From positions 1,302,001 to 1,366,000 of the forward strand of contig NZ_NRGW01000001.1 in NCBI RefSeq assembly GCF_002332255.1: a DNA stretch of 64,000 nucleotides, given 5' to 3'. Source of the DNA: Halomonas sp. JB37. Lineage in GTDB: Bacteria; Pseudomonadota; Gammaproteobacteria; Pseudomonadales; Halomonadaceae. The notes under the pieces were generated by a model. The model had not been told where the DNA came from and did not search any database. It saw nothing but the letters and a program-made list of their open reading frames with translations. Every line of letters begins with the position of its first letter. Position 1 is the stretch's first letter. Of the stretch, positions 54,540-63,446 are shown in pieces. The position numbers and the translations under genes were made by a program.

Positions 54540-57533
54540 ATGACGTCTCTGACCAATCATCGCCTGCCCGGTGATGCCAAGATTCGACCGCTCGGCGAGT
54601 TTGCCGAGCGGCTATCCCGCGAAATGGAAGGTGAAGTACGGTTTGATCGGGCAACGCGGGGGCGCTATTCAACCGATGCCTCTATTTATCAGGTGACGCC
54701 GGTAGGCGTGGTCATCCCGCGCCACCAGCAGGATTTGAAAATAGCGCTGGATATCGCCCGAGATGCTAGCGTGCCGATATTGGCGCGGGGAGCGGGGACT
54801 AGCCAGTGTGGCCAAACCGTTGGCGAGGCGCTGGTGATTGATACTACGCGCTGGCTCAATCAGATCGTCGATTTCGACGCCGAGGCACTCACCGTGGTGG
54901 TCGAGCCAGGCATTGTGCTTGACCACCTGAATGCGTGGCTTAAGCCGCATGGGCTATGGTATCCGGTGGATGTTTCTACCAGCGCGCAGTGCACGATTGG
55001 CGGAATGACGGGCAATAACTCATGTGGGTCTCGCTCGATTTACTACGGCAATATGGTGCATAACGTGCTGGGCGTCGAGGCGCTTTTAGCCGACGGCAGC
55101 GCGGCCAACTTCGGTTTCGTGGACAGTGTCGCTCAAGGCTCCCAGGAGCAGCGCATTGCTGAGCAGATCAAGGCCATCGCGCAGCGTGTCGCGCCTGAAA
55201 TACGTGACCACTTCCCCAAGGTGTTGCGGCGGGTAGGTGGTTATAATCTGGATCTGTTCGATTGCCAAAATCCTATTCCCTATGATCTTGACGGGCGTGC
55301 GAACCTCGCCCACTTATTGGTGGGCTCTGAAGGGACGCTAGGCGTTAGCCAGCGTATTAAGCTCAGGCTGTCACCGCTGCCCGAGCAAAAAGTCCTGGGC
55401 GTGGTGAATTTCCCGACGTTTTATCAGGCGATGGACTTCACTCAACATATCGTCAAGCTTGGCCCCACGGCGGTTGAGCTGGTTGATCGCACGATGATTG
55501 AGCTATCGCTGGAAAATCCTGCGTTTCGGCCTGTCATTGAAAAGGCGCTAATTGGTAAGCCTGAAGCGATTTTGCTCGTGGAGTTTGCCGGCCAAGACCA
55601 CGCGGCACAGATGGAGGTACTGCGTGGCCTTAGTGAGCTGATGGCTGATTTAGGCCTGCCTGGCAGCGTGGTCGACATGCCAGGAGCCGCTGAGCAGAAA
55701 GCATTGTGGAACGTGCGTAAAGCTGGGCTCAACATCATGATGAGTATGAAGGGCGACGGTAAGCCGGTTTCCTTCATTGAAGACTGCGCGGTGCCGCTAG
55801 AGCATTTGGCGGAGTACACCGAAAAGCTGACCGACGTGTTTAACCGCTACGGCACGGAAGGCACCTGGTATGCCCACGCAGGCGTCGGCACGTTGCACGT
55901 GCGCCCGATTCTCGACATGCGCCGGGATGGCGCAGAGAAAATGCGTGAAATCGCCGAGCTAGCCTCCGCGCTAGTGCGCGAATATAAAGGCGCCTACTCC
56001 GGTGAGCATGGCGATGGTATCTGCCGTGGCGAATGGGTGGCGTGGCAGTTCGGTGAGACGATCAACGACGCCTTTCGTGAAATAAAGCAACTGTTTGATC
56101 CTAACAATCTGTTCAATCCGGGCAAGATTGTCGATACTCCCAAAATGGACGACGAACGCTACTTTCGTTTTCCTAAAGCCTATAAAACCATCCCGCTAAC
56201 CCCGGTGTTTGACTGGTCCGCTTGGAATGTAAAGCGTGACCCGCTCACCGGCGAGCAAACGTCGCCAGGCAGCGGCGGCGATGCCACCCATGGCTTGGCT
56301 ATGGCCGTGGAGATGTGCAACAACAACGGCCACTGCCGTAAGTTTGACGCGGGAACCATGTGCCCAAGTTTTCGCATTACTAAGGATGAACAGCATTTGA
56401 CCCGGGGCCGCGCTAATACGCTGCGTCTGGTGCTTTCCGGCCAATTGGGTGATGAAGGGCTTGCCAGTGACGATGTCAAAGAGGCGCTGGATCTATGCGT
56501 TTCGTGTAAGGGCTGCAAGCGCGATTGCCCCACGGGCGTGGATATGGCCAAGTTCAAAATAGAGGCACGCACCGCCCGCGCGCGTCTTAAAGGAATCTCT
56601 CTACGTGACCGTATGGTGGGGGAAATGCCGCGCTACGCCCCGTGGGCCAGCAAGTTTTCCGCATTGGTCAACGGCGTTGAGCGAGTGCCTTTTTTAGCCA
56701 AGCAAATCAAACAGGCGCTTAAGCTTGCGCCCCAGCGTTCGCTGCCGCTATTTAACGGCAACTTCCTTGCCAGTGCCGAGGCGTCTCCGCACGCTGCGCG
56801 GGAAGTGCTGCTGTTCGTTGATACCTTCAATAATTATATGGAAGGCGATAATGCCAAGGCGGCCAAACGGGTGCTGGAAGCTGCGGGCTACCGCGTTCAT
56901 CTGAATGTTACGAAAGGGCAGCGCCCCCTTTGCTGCGGGCGAACCTATCTATCGTCGGGCCAGTTCGATAAGGCCAAAGCAGAAGCCAAGCGCACCCTTG
57001 AGCATCTGATGCCCTTTGTGGAGCGTGGTGTGGCCGTCGTGGGGCTAGAACCTTCTTGCTTACTCAGCATGCGCGATGAGTTTCTGCAGTACGGCTTTGG
57101 TGAAGAAGCGAAAGCACTGTCGTCATCGGCGTATTTGTTTGAAGAGTTTTTGGTCAACGCGCGTGCGGCGGATCAGCTTCCGCTGGAACTTAAAGCGCTG
57201 CCATACGGGCACGCTATGCTGCACGGCCACTGCCACCAAAAGGCGTTTGATGCACTGCGCCCCGTCGAGCAAGTGCTAGGCTGGATTCCCGGCCTTGAGG
57301 TCAAAACAATTGAGTCCTCGTGCTGCGGCATGGCGGGCAGCTTTGGCTATGAAGCGGAGCACTATGAGGCATCGCTAAAAATGGCCGAGCTCTCGCTGTT
57401 GCCCGCTATCCGCAACGCTGATAAAGATGCCGTACTTATTGCTGACGGCACAAGCTGTCGCCATCAAATTCATGATGGCAGCGGTCGTGAAGCGATACAC
57501 GTTGCTCGATTGCTGGAACAAGCGCTAGCCTGA
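54540..57533 (+). CDS. FAD- and Fe-S-containing 2-hydroxyacid dehydrogenase (YdiJ/fused GlcD-GlcF type)
   Basis: A 997-residue fused dehydrogenase. The N-terminal half is a GlcD-like FAD domain (PILARGAGTSQCGQTVGE, GGMTGNNSCGSRSIYYG, and a C-terminal GEHGDGICRGEW region). The second half has iron-sulfur motifs CNNNGHCRKFDAGTMCP and CVSCKGCKRDCPTG and two CCG-type clusters (CCGRTYLSSG and SSCCGMAGSFGYE). Start ATG 54540 follows GGGGGAG; ATG 54522 directly after the aminotransferase stop is less supported. Such enzymes oxidise D-2-hydroxyacids (D-2-hydroxyglutarate, D-lactate or glycolate) and feed electrons to quinone. Substrate here is unknown. Confidence 0.9.
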   Translation: MTSLTNHRLPGDAKIRPLGEFAERLSREMEGEVRFDRATRGRYSTDASIYQVTPVGVVIPRHQQDLKIALDIARDASVPILARGAGTSQCGQTVGEALVIDTTRWLNQIVDFDAEALTVVVEPGIVLDHLNAWLKPHGLWYPVDVSTSAQCTIGGMTGNNSCGSRSIYYGNMVHNVLGVEALLADGSAANFGFVDSVAQGSQEQRIAEQIKAIAQRVAPEIRDHFPKVLRRVGGYNLDLFDCQNPIPYDLDGRANLAHLLVGSEGTLGVSQRIKLRLSPLPEQKVLGVVNFPTFYQAMDFTQHIVKLGPTAVELVDRTMIELSLENPAFRPVIEKALIGKPEAILLVEFAGQDHAAQMEVLRGLSELMADLGLPGSVVDMPGAAEQKALWNVRKAGLNIMMSMKGDGKPVSFIEDCAVPLEHLAEYTEKLTDVFNRYGTEGTWYAHAGVGTLHVRPILDMRRDGAEKMREIAELASALVREYKGAYSGEHGDGICRGEWVAWQFGETINDAFREIKQLFDPNNLFNPGKIVDTPKMDDERYFRFPKAYKTIPLTPVFDWSAWNVKRDPLTGEQTSPGSGGDATHGLAMAVEMCNNNGHCRKFDAGTMCPSFRITKDEQHLTRGRANTLRLVLSGQLGDEGLASDDVKEALDLCVSCKGCKRDCPTGVDMAKFKIEARTARARLKGISLRDRMVGEMPRYAPWASKFSALVNGVERVPFLAKQIKQALKLAPQRSLPLFNGNFLASAEASPHAAREVLLFVDTFNNYMEGDNAKAAKRVLEAAGYRVHLNVTKGQRPLCCGRTYLSSGQFDKAKAEAKRTLEHLMPFVERGVAVVGLEPSCLLSMRDEFLQYGFGEEAKALSSSAYLFEEFLVNARAADQLPLELKALPYGHAMLHGHCHQKAFDALRPVEQVLGWIPGLEVKTIESSCCGMAGSFGYEAEHYEASLKMAELSLLPAIRNADKDAVLIADGTSCRHQIHDGSGREAIHVARLLEQALA

Positions 57534-57567
57534 AGGCTGTACATCAATAACAACCTAGGAGGTCAAC

Positions 57568-58092
57568 GTGGCCATTTATCAATATGGCGAGCACCGCCCG
57601 GATATTCACGACGACGTATACGTTGCCGAAACGGCAGATGTTATCGGCCAAGTGACCTTAAAAGCGCATTCAAGCGTGTGGTATCAGGCGGTATTGCGCG
57701 GTGATTCGGATCACCTTGAGGTTGGCGAAGAGAGCAATATTCAGGATGGCGCAGTGCTGCATGCAGACCCAGGCTTTCCGCTTAAAGTAGGTAAAGGCGT
57801 AACGGTAGGGCACCAGGCCATGCTGCACGGCTGCACGGTTGGCGATGGCTGCCTAATCGGTATCCAAGCGGTGGTGCTCAATGGCGCGGTGATTGGTGAA
57901 AATAGCTTAGTAGGTGCCGGTGCCTTTATTAAGGAAGGCGCGGTGTTCCCAGCGAATTCCTTAATTGTTGGTTCACCTGCTCGCGTGGTGCGAACGCTTT
58001 CCGAAGAAGCGGTGGCGGGTCTGAAGAAAAATGCTCAGGGCTACGTAGAGCGTAGCAAGCGCCATCGCCAAGAACTCAAGCGAATAGACTGA
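57568..58092 (+). CDS. Gamma-carbonic-anhydrase-like hexapeptide protein (YrdA/PaaY type)
   Basis: A 174-residue left-handed beta-helix protein. Hexapeptide repeats run from about 15 to 150, and the zinc histidines are expected in HADPGFPL, GVTVGHQAMLHGC. YrdA and PaaY relatives are zinc hexapeptide proteins; PaaY-type members act as thioesterases on CoA adducts, which could make sense beside a CoA-transferase, but no activity can be assigned. AGGAGG lies 7 bases before the GTG. Last gene of the plus-strand block, followed by a strong terminator. Confidence 0.87.
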   Translation: MAIYQYGEHRPDIHDDVYVAETADVIGQVTLKAHSSVWYQAVLRGDSDHLEVGEESNIQDGAVLHADPGFPLKVGKGVTVGHQAMLHGCTVGDGCLIGIQAVVLNGAVIGENSLVGAGAFIKEGAVFPANSLIVGSPARVVRTLSEEAVAGLKKNAQGYVERSKRHRQELKRID

Positions 58093-58110
58093 CTGCACTT
58101 GTCCCGCTCC

Positions 58111-58150
58111 AAACGCAAACCCCCAGGCCAAGGCCTGGGGGTTTGCGTTT
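58111..58150. terminator. Terminator between the gamma-CA-like and permease genes
   Basis: A perfect 19-bp inverted repeat (AAACGCAAACCCCCAGGCC and its complement) with an AA loop. It lies between convergent genes and can act in both directions. Confidence 0.9.
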
Positions 58151-58171
58151 CTGCTACAACAACCGCCACTT

Positions 58172-59863
58172 TTACATTAACGGGTCGGTCACGCCGATCA
58201 CGTAGAACGCAACCAGTGCGATGATGCCGGTAAAAATCAGATAGTAAATGGTGGGTAGGATCGTCTTGCGGATCGTTGTGCCTTCTCGGCCCAATAGCCC
58301 GACCGTTGCCGACGCTGCGACCACGTTATGGATAGCGATCATATTACCCGCCGCCGCACCTACCGCTTGCAGTGCAATCATCATCGCCGTCGAAAGGCCA
58401 AGGGATTGCGCGACGCTGAACTGGAACTCTGCCAGCATTAGGTTAGACACGGCGTTGGAGCCTGCAATGAAGGCGCCCATTGCCCCGACAGCGGGTGCAA
58501 AGAAGGGGTAAATGCCACCTACGCCATCGGCCACCGCTTGCGCCATCATCACCGGCATAGACACAAGGTCTGCGCCATTAACACCCGAGTTGATCAGGAT
58601 ACGTACCATCGGCACGGTGAAGACCAACACGAAGCCCGCACCAAAAATCGTTTTGGTGGACTCTGAGACGGCGGCGCTAATTTTTTGTGGATTCATGCGG
58701 TGCAAGAAGTAGGTAATGATCACCACTGCTACAATAATTCCACCGGGTAGATACAGCGGCTGCACGCCGCCGCTAACGCCCGCTTCGCCAAGAATGTTGT
58801 TCCAGTCCAGGCTGATTGACGTTAACGCGACGCGCAGCGGCTCAATGGTCCGTGATGCGACTAAGAACAGCGCCAGCAATACGTAAGGTACCCAGCCTTT
58901 AAAGGTCGACATAGGCGCTTTGCCCGCAACGTCTTCCAGCTTGATTTGTAGATTGCCAATCCACTCATCGGGCCAAGACGAAGATTCAGGAAAGTCCCAG
59001 GTATCTTTAGGCAGCAAGAAGCCTCGCTTGGCGGCAGGCACCACAATCGCTAAGCCCACCATAGCGCCTATCATAGACGGGAACTCAGGCCCTAGCAGCA
59101 CGCCGACTAGCATGTAAGGCACGACGAAGCAGATGCCGGTAAAAATAGCGAAAGGGGTAATCGACAACCCCTCTTTCCAGGAGCGGTTGGCGCCGAAGAA
59201 ACGCACCATTACCAGCACTAGGATCAGTGGCATTAAAATGCCCACGATGCCGTGAGTAATGGCGACCGAACTAGTGATTTGTTGAAAAAATACGTCCCAG
59301 CTAGAGCCGACCGAATCAAGCTGAGCGGTAATGCCCACGCGATCCACACCGCTACCAACGCCCACCACAATAGGTGTACCGACGGCGCCGAAAGAGACGG
59401 GCGTTGACTGAATCATCATACCCACAACGACCGCGGCAAGCGCCGGGAAGCCGAGAGCCACCATCAGCGGTGCCGCAACGGCGGCTGGCGTACCGAAGCC
59501 AGAAGCGCCTTCGATGAAGCAGCCGAATAGCCAGGCCACAATCAACGCCTGAACGCGCCGGTCAGGACTAATGCCCGAGAATCCGTTGCGAATCGCGGTA
59601 ATGCCCCCGGAGTGCTTGAGGGTATTAAGCAGCAGGATAGCGCCAAAGATGATCCATAGAAGGCCTGCTGTCTGAATCAAGCCTTGAATAGTCGATGCCA
59701 CGACGCGGGTAAAGGACATATTCCAAACGGTTAGGCCAATAATGGCAGCCGTTAGGAAAACGAGAGGCATCGCTATCTTAGCGGGTACTTTAAAGCCTAC
59801 GAGTAGAATGCCGGCCAGCAGCAGCGGCAAGAAGGCCAGAAGTGCAAGTGTCGTTTCATTCAT
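58172..59863 (-). CDS. L-lactate/glycolate permease, LctP (LldP/GlcA) family
   Basis: A 563-residue secondary transporter with about 13 hydrophobic helices. Family features are the [37 protein letters not shown] and [14 protein letters not shown] segments. Length agrees with E. coli GlcA (560) and LldP (551). Placement beside glycolate and hydroxyacid genes suggests lactate and/or glycolate uptake, but the two specificities are not distinguishable by eye. It is convergent with the plus-strand block and has its own upstream region. Confidence 0.9.
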   Translation of the reverse strand: MNETTLALLAFLPLLLAGILLVGFKVPAKIAMPLVFLTAAIIGLTVWNMSFTRVVASTIQGLIQTAGLLWIIFGAILLLNTLKHSGGITAIRNGFSGISPDRRVQALIVAWLFGCFIEGASGFGTPAAVAAPLMVALGFPALAAVVVGMMIQSTPVSFGAVGTPIVVGVGSGVDRVGITAQLDSVGSSWDVFFQQITSSVAITHGIVGILMPLILVLVMVRFFGANRSWKEGLSITPFAIFTGICFVVPYMLVGVLLGPEFPSMIGAMVGLAIVVPAAKRGFLLPKDTWDFPESSSWPDEWIGNLQIKLEDVAGKAPMSTFKGWVPYVLLALFLVASRTIEPLRVALTSISLDWNNILGEAGVSGGVQPLYLPGGIIVAVVIITYFLHRMNPQKISAAVSESTKTIFGAGFVLVFTVPMVRILINSGVNGADLVSMPVMMAQAVADGVGGIYPFFAPAVGAMGAFIAGSNAVSNLMLAEFQFSVAQSLGLSTAMMIALQAVGAAAGNMIAIHNVVAASATVGLLGREGTTIRKTILPTIYYLIFTGIIALVAFYVIGVTDPLM

Positions 59864-60228
59864 GAGAGGAACTGCCCCTTGTTATTGATTTGGTACGCTC
59901 CGCGAAAACCGCCTGGATTGTGTGTTACCAGCCGAGTGTAAGTGAAAGATACGGTTAGGTTAACAAGATGACTACATTGGAAAATTGGTCTTACCTGTTA
60001 AAGCCATTTTTAAAGGCGAGTTAAGTGTTGGTTTTTTTGCCTAATATGATGTTTTTAATGTGTTTTTTAATAACCTGTAAAGTGAGGGGTATAGCGCTCT
60101 CGTTAGACTAATAGACACCGTTTAGCGGTGCCTATTGCACGCATAGTTTCTTAAGCTCATTGTTGAACCACGCCAAGCGCATTCGCACGTTTGATAACCA
60201 CTCGTTTCCTCACCATGGGGCAGTACTG
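59864..60228. promoter_or_regulatory. 365-base divergent region between permease and GST genes
   Basis: AT-rich. It must hold the promoters of both genes. An in-frame ATG at 60160 extends the GST, but no ribosome site supports it. The only marked structure is the palindrome at 60111. Confidence 0.45.
60111..60135. promoter_or_regulatory. Interrupted palindrome in the permease/GST region
   Basis: ATAG-A-CACCG / CGGTG-C-CTAT flank the 5-base spacer TTTAG; one mismatch breaks the stem. Either an operator or an RNA hairpin without a T-run. Confidence 0.4.
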
Positions 60229-60921
60229 ATGGCACTAAAACTCTATGATTTATGTGGTCGAGATGAACAGCTTCGTTTCTCACCTTACTGCTGGCGCGTA
60301 CGCATGACGCTTGCCCATAAAGGTTTGGAATTTACCACCGTGGCGTGGCGCTTTCTCGATAAAAAGGCGCTGGAGTTTGCCGACTACGACAAAGTACCCG
60401 TACTTTGCGACGGCGATAAAGTCGTCACCGATAGCTTCGAAATCATGCGTTATTTGGATCAAGCGTATCCCGACGCGCCCGTGCTGGGTGACGGCGTCAG
60501 CTATCAGCGCGTGCTGCTGTTCAAATACTTTGTTGAGCGCAGTGTTACACCAGCGTTATTTCGTATCGTGGGTCTGGATTTACTCGCGGCGGTACACCCG
60601 GATGATCGCGCTTACTTTCGCGAAACGCGTGAAGCGCGGTTCGGCTGCACGCTAGAAGAATTCAGCCAGCCAGAGCAGGGTAAACAACAGCTCAAGCAGG
60701 TGTTGGCACCGGTGCGCGATTTACTGCGTGAAAGCGCATTTCTCGACGGTGACTCCCCCAGTGGTTCAGACTATTTGCTGTTTGGCAGCATGATGTGGGC
60801 TTACATCGTATCAACACAGGCGATTGTAGAACCGGGCGATCCGGTCGACGAATGGTTCCAGCGCATGCTTAGCGTTCACGATGGGGTGGCAAGTAATGCC
60901 CTGACCGTACGCGACATATAA
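60229..60921 (+). CDS. Glutathione S-transferase family protein
   Basis: A 230-residue cytosolic GST. The N-terminal thioredoxin fold starts KLYDLCGRDEQLRFSPYCWRV, with the SPYC motif in the position of the catalytic Ser/Cys of beta-etherase-like and omega-like GSTs; DSFEIMRYLD is the glutathione-contact helix. The C-terminal helical domain extends over residues 95-225. Start ATG 60229 gives the family N-terminus; an earlier in-frame ATG at 60160 is unlikely. Substrate unknown. Confidence 0.83.
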   Translation: MALKLYDLCGRDEQLRFSPYCWRVRMTLAHKGLEFTTVAWRFLDKKALEFADYDKVPVLCDGDKVVTDSFEIMRYLDQAYPDAPVLGDGVSYQRVLLFKYFVERSVTPALFRIVGLDLLAAVHPDDRAYFRETREARFGCTLEEFSQPEQGKQQLKQVLAPVRDLLRESAFLDGDSPSGSDYLLFGSMMWAYIVSTQAIVEPGDPVDEWFQRMLSVHDGVASNALTVRDI

Positions 60922-61014
60922 CGCACAGGGCGGTGCAGCCACGGCCGCCTGATGCATTAAGAAAGCCTTAATTTGCTCAGTGAGTGAATCAACGCTTTCA
61001 TTAAGGAGATGGCA

Positions 61015-61704
61015 ATGATTGATCTGTATTACTGGACAACCCCTAACGGCCACAAAATCTCCATCATGCTCGAAGAGGCCAAGCTTGCGTATCGAGTGAA
61101 GCCGATCAACATTGGGCGGGGCGAGCAGTTTGACCCTGAATTTCTCGCGATCGCGCCCAATAATCGCATCCCCGCCATTGTCGATCACTCCCCGCAGGAC
61201 GGTGGCCAGCCGCTATCGATATTTGAATCTGGCGCGATACTTGAGTACCTCGCCGATAAAAGTGGGCAGTTCCTGCCCTCGGAAGGCCGCGAGCGCTATA
61301 TCGTCTTGCAGTGGCTGCACTGGCAAATGGGCGGCTTAGGCCCGATGGCCGGCCAAAATCATCACTTCTGCAACTATGCGCCGCAAAAAATTGAGTACGC
61401 CATTGAACGTTACGTGCTCGAAACCAATCGGCTCTATAGCGTGCTGGACCAGCGTCTAGCGCACCATACGTTCGTAGGTGGTGATGACTACTCGATTGCG
61501 GATATGGCGATCTACCCTTGGATTGTTCCCTGGGAAAAACAGCGCCAAACGCTAGAAGAGTTTCCTGACTTGGAGCGCTGGTTCGATATGGTGAAAGCGC
61601 GCCCAGCCGTGCGCCGCGCTTACGCGTTGGTCGAAGATGTTAATCCACAGGCGGGCGTTGAAATGGATGAGCAAGCGCGTAAGCACTTGTTCAATAACCG
61701 CTAG
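61015..61704 (+). CDS. Glutathione S-transferase, YfcG/Nu-class-like
   Basis: A 229-residue GST similar to E. coli YfcG, a Nu-class enzyme with disulfide reductase activity on small disulfides. The N-terminus MIDLYYWTTPNGHKISIMLEEAKL and APNNRIPAIVDHSP with LSIFESGAILEYLADKS are diagnostic. ATG 61015 lies 7 bases after AAGGAG; the ATG at 61009 is too close to the ribosome site. Nu-class enzymes lack the usual catalytic residue and use a threonine near the N-terminus (TTPNGHK). Confidence 0.88.
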   Translation: MIDLYYWTTPNGHKISIMLEEAKLAYRVKPINIGRGEQFDPEFLAIAPNNRIPAIVDHSPQDGGQPLSIFESGAILEYLADKSGQFLPSEGRERYIVLQWLHWQMGGLGPMAGQNHHFCNYAPQKIEYAIERYVLETNRLYSVLDQRLAHHTFVGGDDYSIADMAIYPWIVPWEKQRQTLEEFPDLERWFDMVKARPAVRRAYALVEDVNPQAGVEMDEQARKHLFNNR

Positions 61705-61884
61705 TCGCGGGTTATCGGCGGTAATAAAAATACGCTATAAGTGAGCAGGCGCAGCATGAGATAAAATCATGTTGCGCTGCACAAAAAGCACTGTTAACTT
61801 TATAGTCAGCAGAGGCAAATGCCTAGCTTAGATCCGCCTAATCAAGGCATGTTGATGTGCTAGCTCACTTATGGGGATATGAAG

Positions 61885-62247
61885 ATGGCTACTAAATCGA
61901 GTACTGATCAAACCGCGCAACAGCTTGAATCTGTGTTTGTATCGCCAATGCGCTCTTACACGCTGACCGCACTTGATTACTATGAACAGCTATTCAGTGC
62001 GCAGGTGGATGCTGCCCGCGCTTACTCCGATATGGCTATTTCACAAGCGCGGACTTGGCTTGATGTAAAAGACACTGACAGTTTCAAAAAAGCGCTCGAA
62101 AGCCAGCAGAAAACAGCCAGTGATTTCATGGAGCGTGTTAAAGGTGACACTGAAAAAGTGACGTCCATCAGTCAAAGCTTTGCTGAAGATAGCAAAAAGC
62201 AGGCTGAAGAAACCACCAAGAAAGCGGTAGAAACGGCTAAGCAGTAA
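61885..62247 (+). CDS. Phasin family protein
   Basis: A 120-residue helical phasin of the kind that coats polyhydroxyalkanoate granules. The motif region runs from LDYYEQLFSAQVDAARAYSDMAISQARTW with a heptad-rich amphipathic helix to the Lys/Glu/Ala-rich tail. GGGGAT sits 8 bases before the ATG at 61885; ATG 61879 is also in frame. It indicates that the organism stores PHA; the polymerase genes are not in this window. Confidence 0.88.
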   Translation: MATKSSTDQTAQQLESVFVSPMRSYTLTALDYYEQLFSAQVDAARAYSDMAISQARTWLDVKDTDSFKKALESQQKTASDFMERVKGDTEKVTSISQSFAEDSKKQAEETTKKAVETAKQ

Positions 62248-62264
62248 GTTAGCTGATCTGGCTC

Positions 62265-62302
62265 AAAGCGCCGCTCCCTATGGGGTCGGCGCTTTTTTTT
62301 TT
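62265..62302 (+). terminator. Terminator after the phasin gene
   Basis: AAGCGCCG pairs with CGGCGCTT around CCC/GGG, with a run of ten T's. It overlaps the stop codon of the convergent uraD gene. Confidence 0.9.
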
Positions 62303-62840
62303 ACGCTTTGCTGGCACGATCGATTAAGCGCAGGCAGGCAATACGGATAATGTGTTCAATGGCCGTTTGCCGTTCGGTTGCCGCAGCGTTGTTCAAGCGT
62401 TCTTCAAAGGCGGCTAAAATTGCGCCACGATCTAACCCCTTAACGGCAATCACAAAAGGAAAACCAAATTTCTTTTTATAAGCCTCATTAAGAGATTCAA
62501 ACTGAGCGAACTCATCGGCACTGCAATGATGTAGACCTGCTCCGGCCTGTTCGCTGGTGGAATCCTGCGTTAATTCGCCTGAGATAGCGGCTTTGCCAGC
62601 CAAATCGGGGTGGGCACGAATGACATTGATTTGCTGCTCGCTGCTGGCCTGCTGCAGCATTAGGCCCATAAGCTGTGCCAGCCCATCAGGGGCGTCATGC
62701 TCTTCATTTAGGCCGTGATGCCAGGCGGCTTCTGCGACCCAAGGCGAGTGCTCATACACGTCCCCATAGTGAAGCGTCAGCATTTCAAGGCTGCATCGGC
62801 TAGGCGCTGGTGAAAGTACTAATGGGCGGTGGGTCGACAC
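62301..62840 (-). CDS. uraD: OHCU decarboxylase UraD
   Basis: 2-oxo-4-hydroxy-4-carboxy-5-ureidoimidazoline decarboxylase forms S-allantoin in urate degradation. Family features include the SPWVAEAAW segment, the IRAHPDLAGKAAI block, and LNEAYKKKFGFPFVIAVKG. The open frame reaches 62966 but AGGAG lies 7 bases before the GTG at 62840, giving 179 residues, which fits family lengths of about 165-175. It is divergent from uraH; the preceding enzyme (urate oxidase or HpxO type) is not in this window. Confidence 0.85.
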   Translation of the reverse strand: MSTHRPLVLSPAPSRCSLEMLTLHYGDVYEHSPWVAEAAWHHGLNEEHDAPDGLAQLMGLMLQQASSEQQINVIRAHPDLAGKAAISGELTQDSTSEQAGAGLHHCSADEFAQFESLNEAYKKKFGFPFVIAVKGLDRGAILAAFEERLNNAAATERQTAIEHIIRIACLRLIDRASKA

Positions 62841-63000
62841 TGAAATTCTCCTAGGCATGCAGTTTTTCAAAGCGTAAAGCGATAGACTTAATGTATACAA
62901 TAAAGAACGGCAGCGGTACTCCTTGACCGATAGGCTCAACGGTACAACGGCATGGATGTCGATCAAGTATCGCCAATAACCTTATAAAATAGGAGCGGCT

Positions 63001-63354
63001 ATGGGGCGTTTAACTACCCACGTACTGGATACCGCCACGGGACAGCCCGGGCAGGGGATTACTATTGAGGTGTTTCGCTTGACCCGCAGTGAACGCCAGC
63101 ATCTAAGCACCGTCATCACTAACAGTGACGGGCGCTGTGATGCACCTCTTTTAGAGGGCGATGCGTTGACTGCAGCTGAATATGAGCTGGTTTTTCATGC
63201 CGGTGACTACCTGAGAGCCCAGGGCGTAGAGGCTAATGAGCCCCGCTTTTTAGATATGATTCCACTGCGCTTTGGTGTTGCTGATGTCAGCCAGCACTAT
63301 CATGTGCCGCTGCTGCTATCGCCCTATGGCTACTCAACTTACCGCGGTAGCTAA
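63001..63354 (+). CDS. uraH: 5-hydroxyisourate hydrolase UraH (transthyretin-like)
   Basis: UraH hydrolyses 5-hydroxyisourate to OHCU, the step before UraD. The 117-residue protein shows the transthyretin-like LTTHVLDTATGQPGQGI start, FLDMIPLRFGV and the C-terminal HYHVPLLLSPYGYSTYRGS, whose YRGS end is the family hallmark. TAGGAG lies 7 bases before the ATG. It lies head-to-head with uraD, sharing a 160-base control region. Confidence 0.93.
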   Translation: MGRLTTHVLDTATGQPGQGITIEVFRLTRSERQHLSTVITNSDGRCDAPLLEGDALTAAEYELVFHAGDYLRAQGVEANEPRFLDMIPLRFGVADVSQHYHVPLLLSPYGYSTYRGS

Positions 63355-63446
63355 AATCTCCGATTAACTATTACGTGATAACCAACATGCGCGATGAAGA
63401 GCACGATATCATTGCGGCTTGGAAGGAATGATCAGAGAGGCTAGCT

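Noticed and set aside
62841..62966. Extended UraD N-terminus
   Set aside because: The extra residues look like intergenic translation, and AGGAG stands directly before the GTG at 62840.
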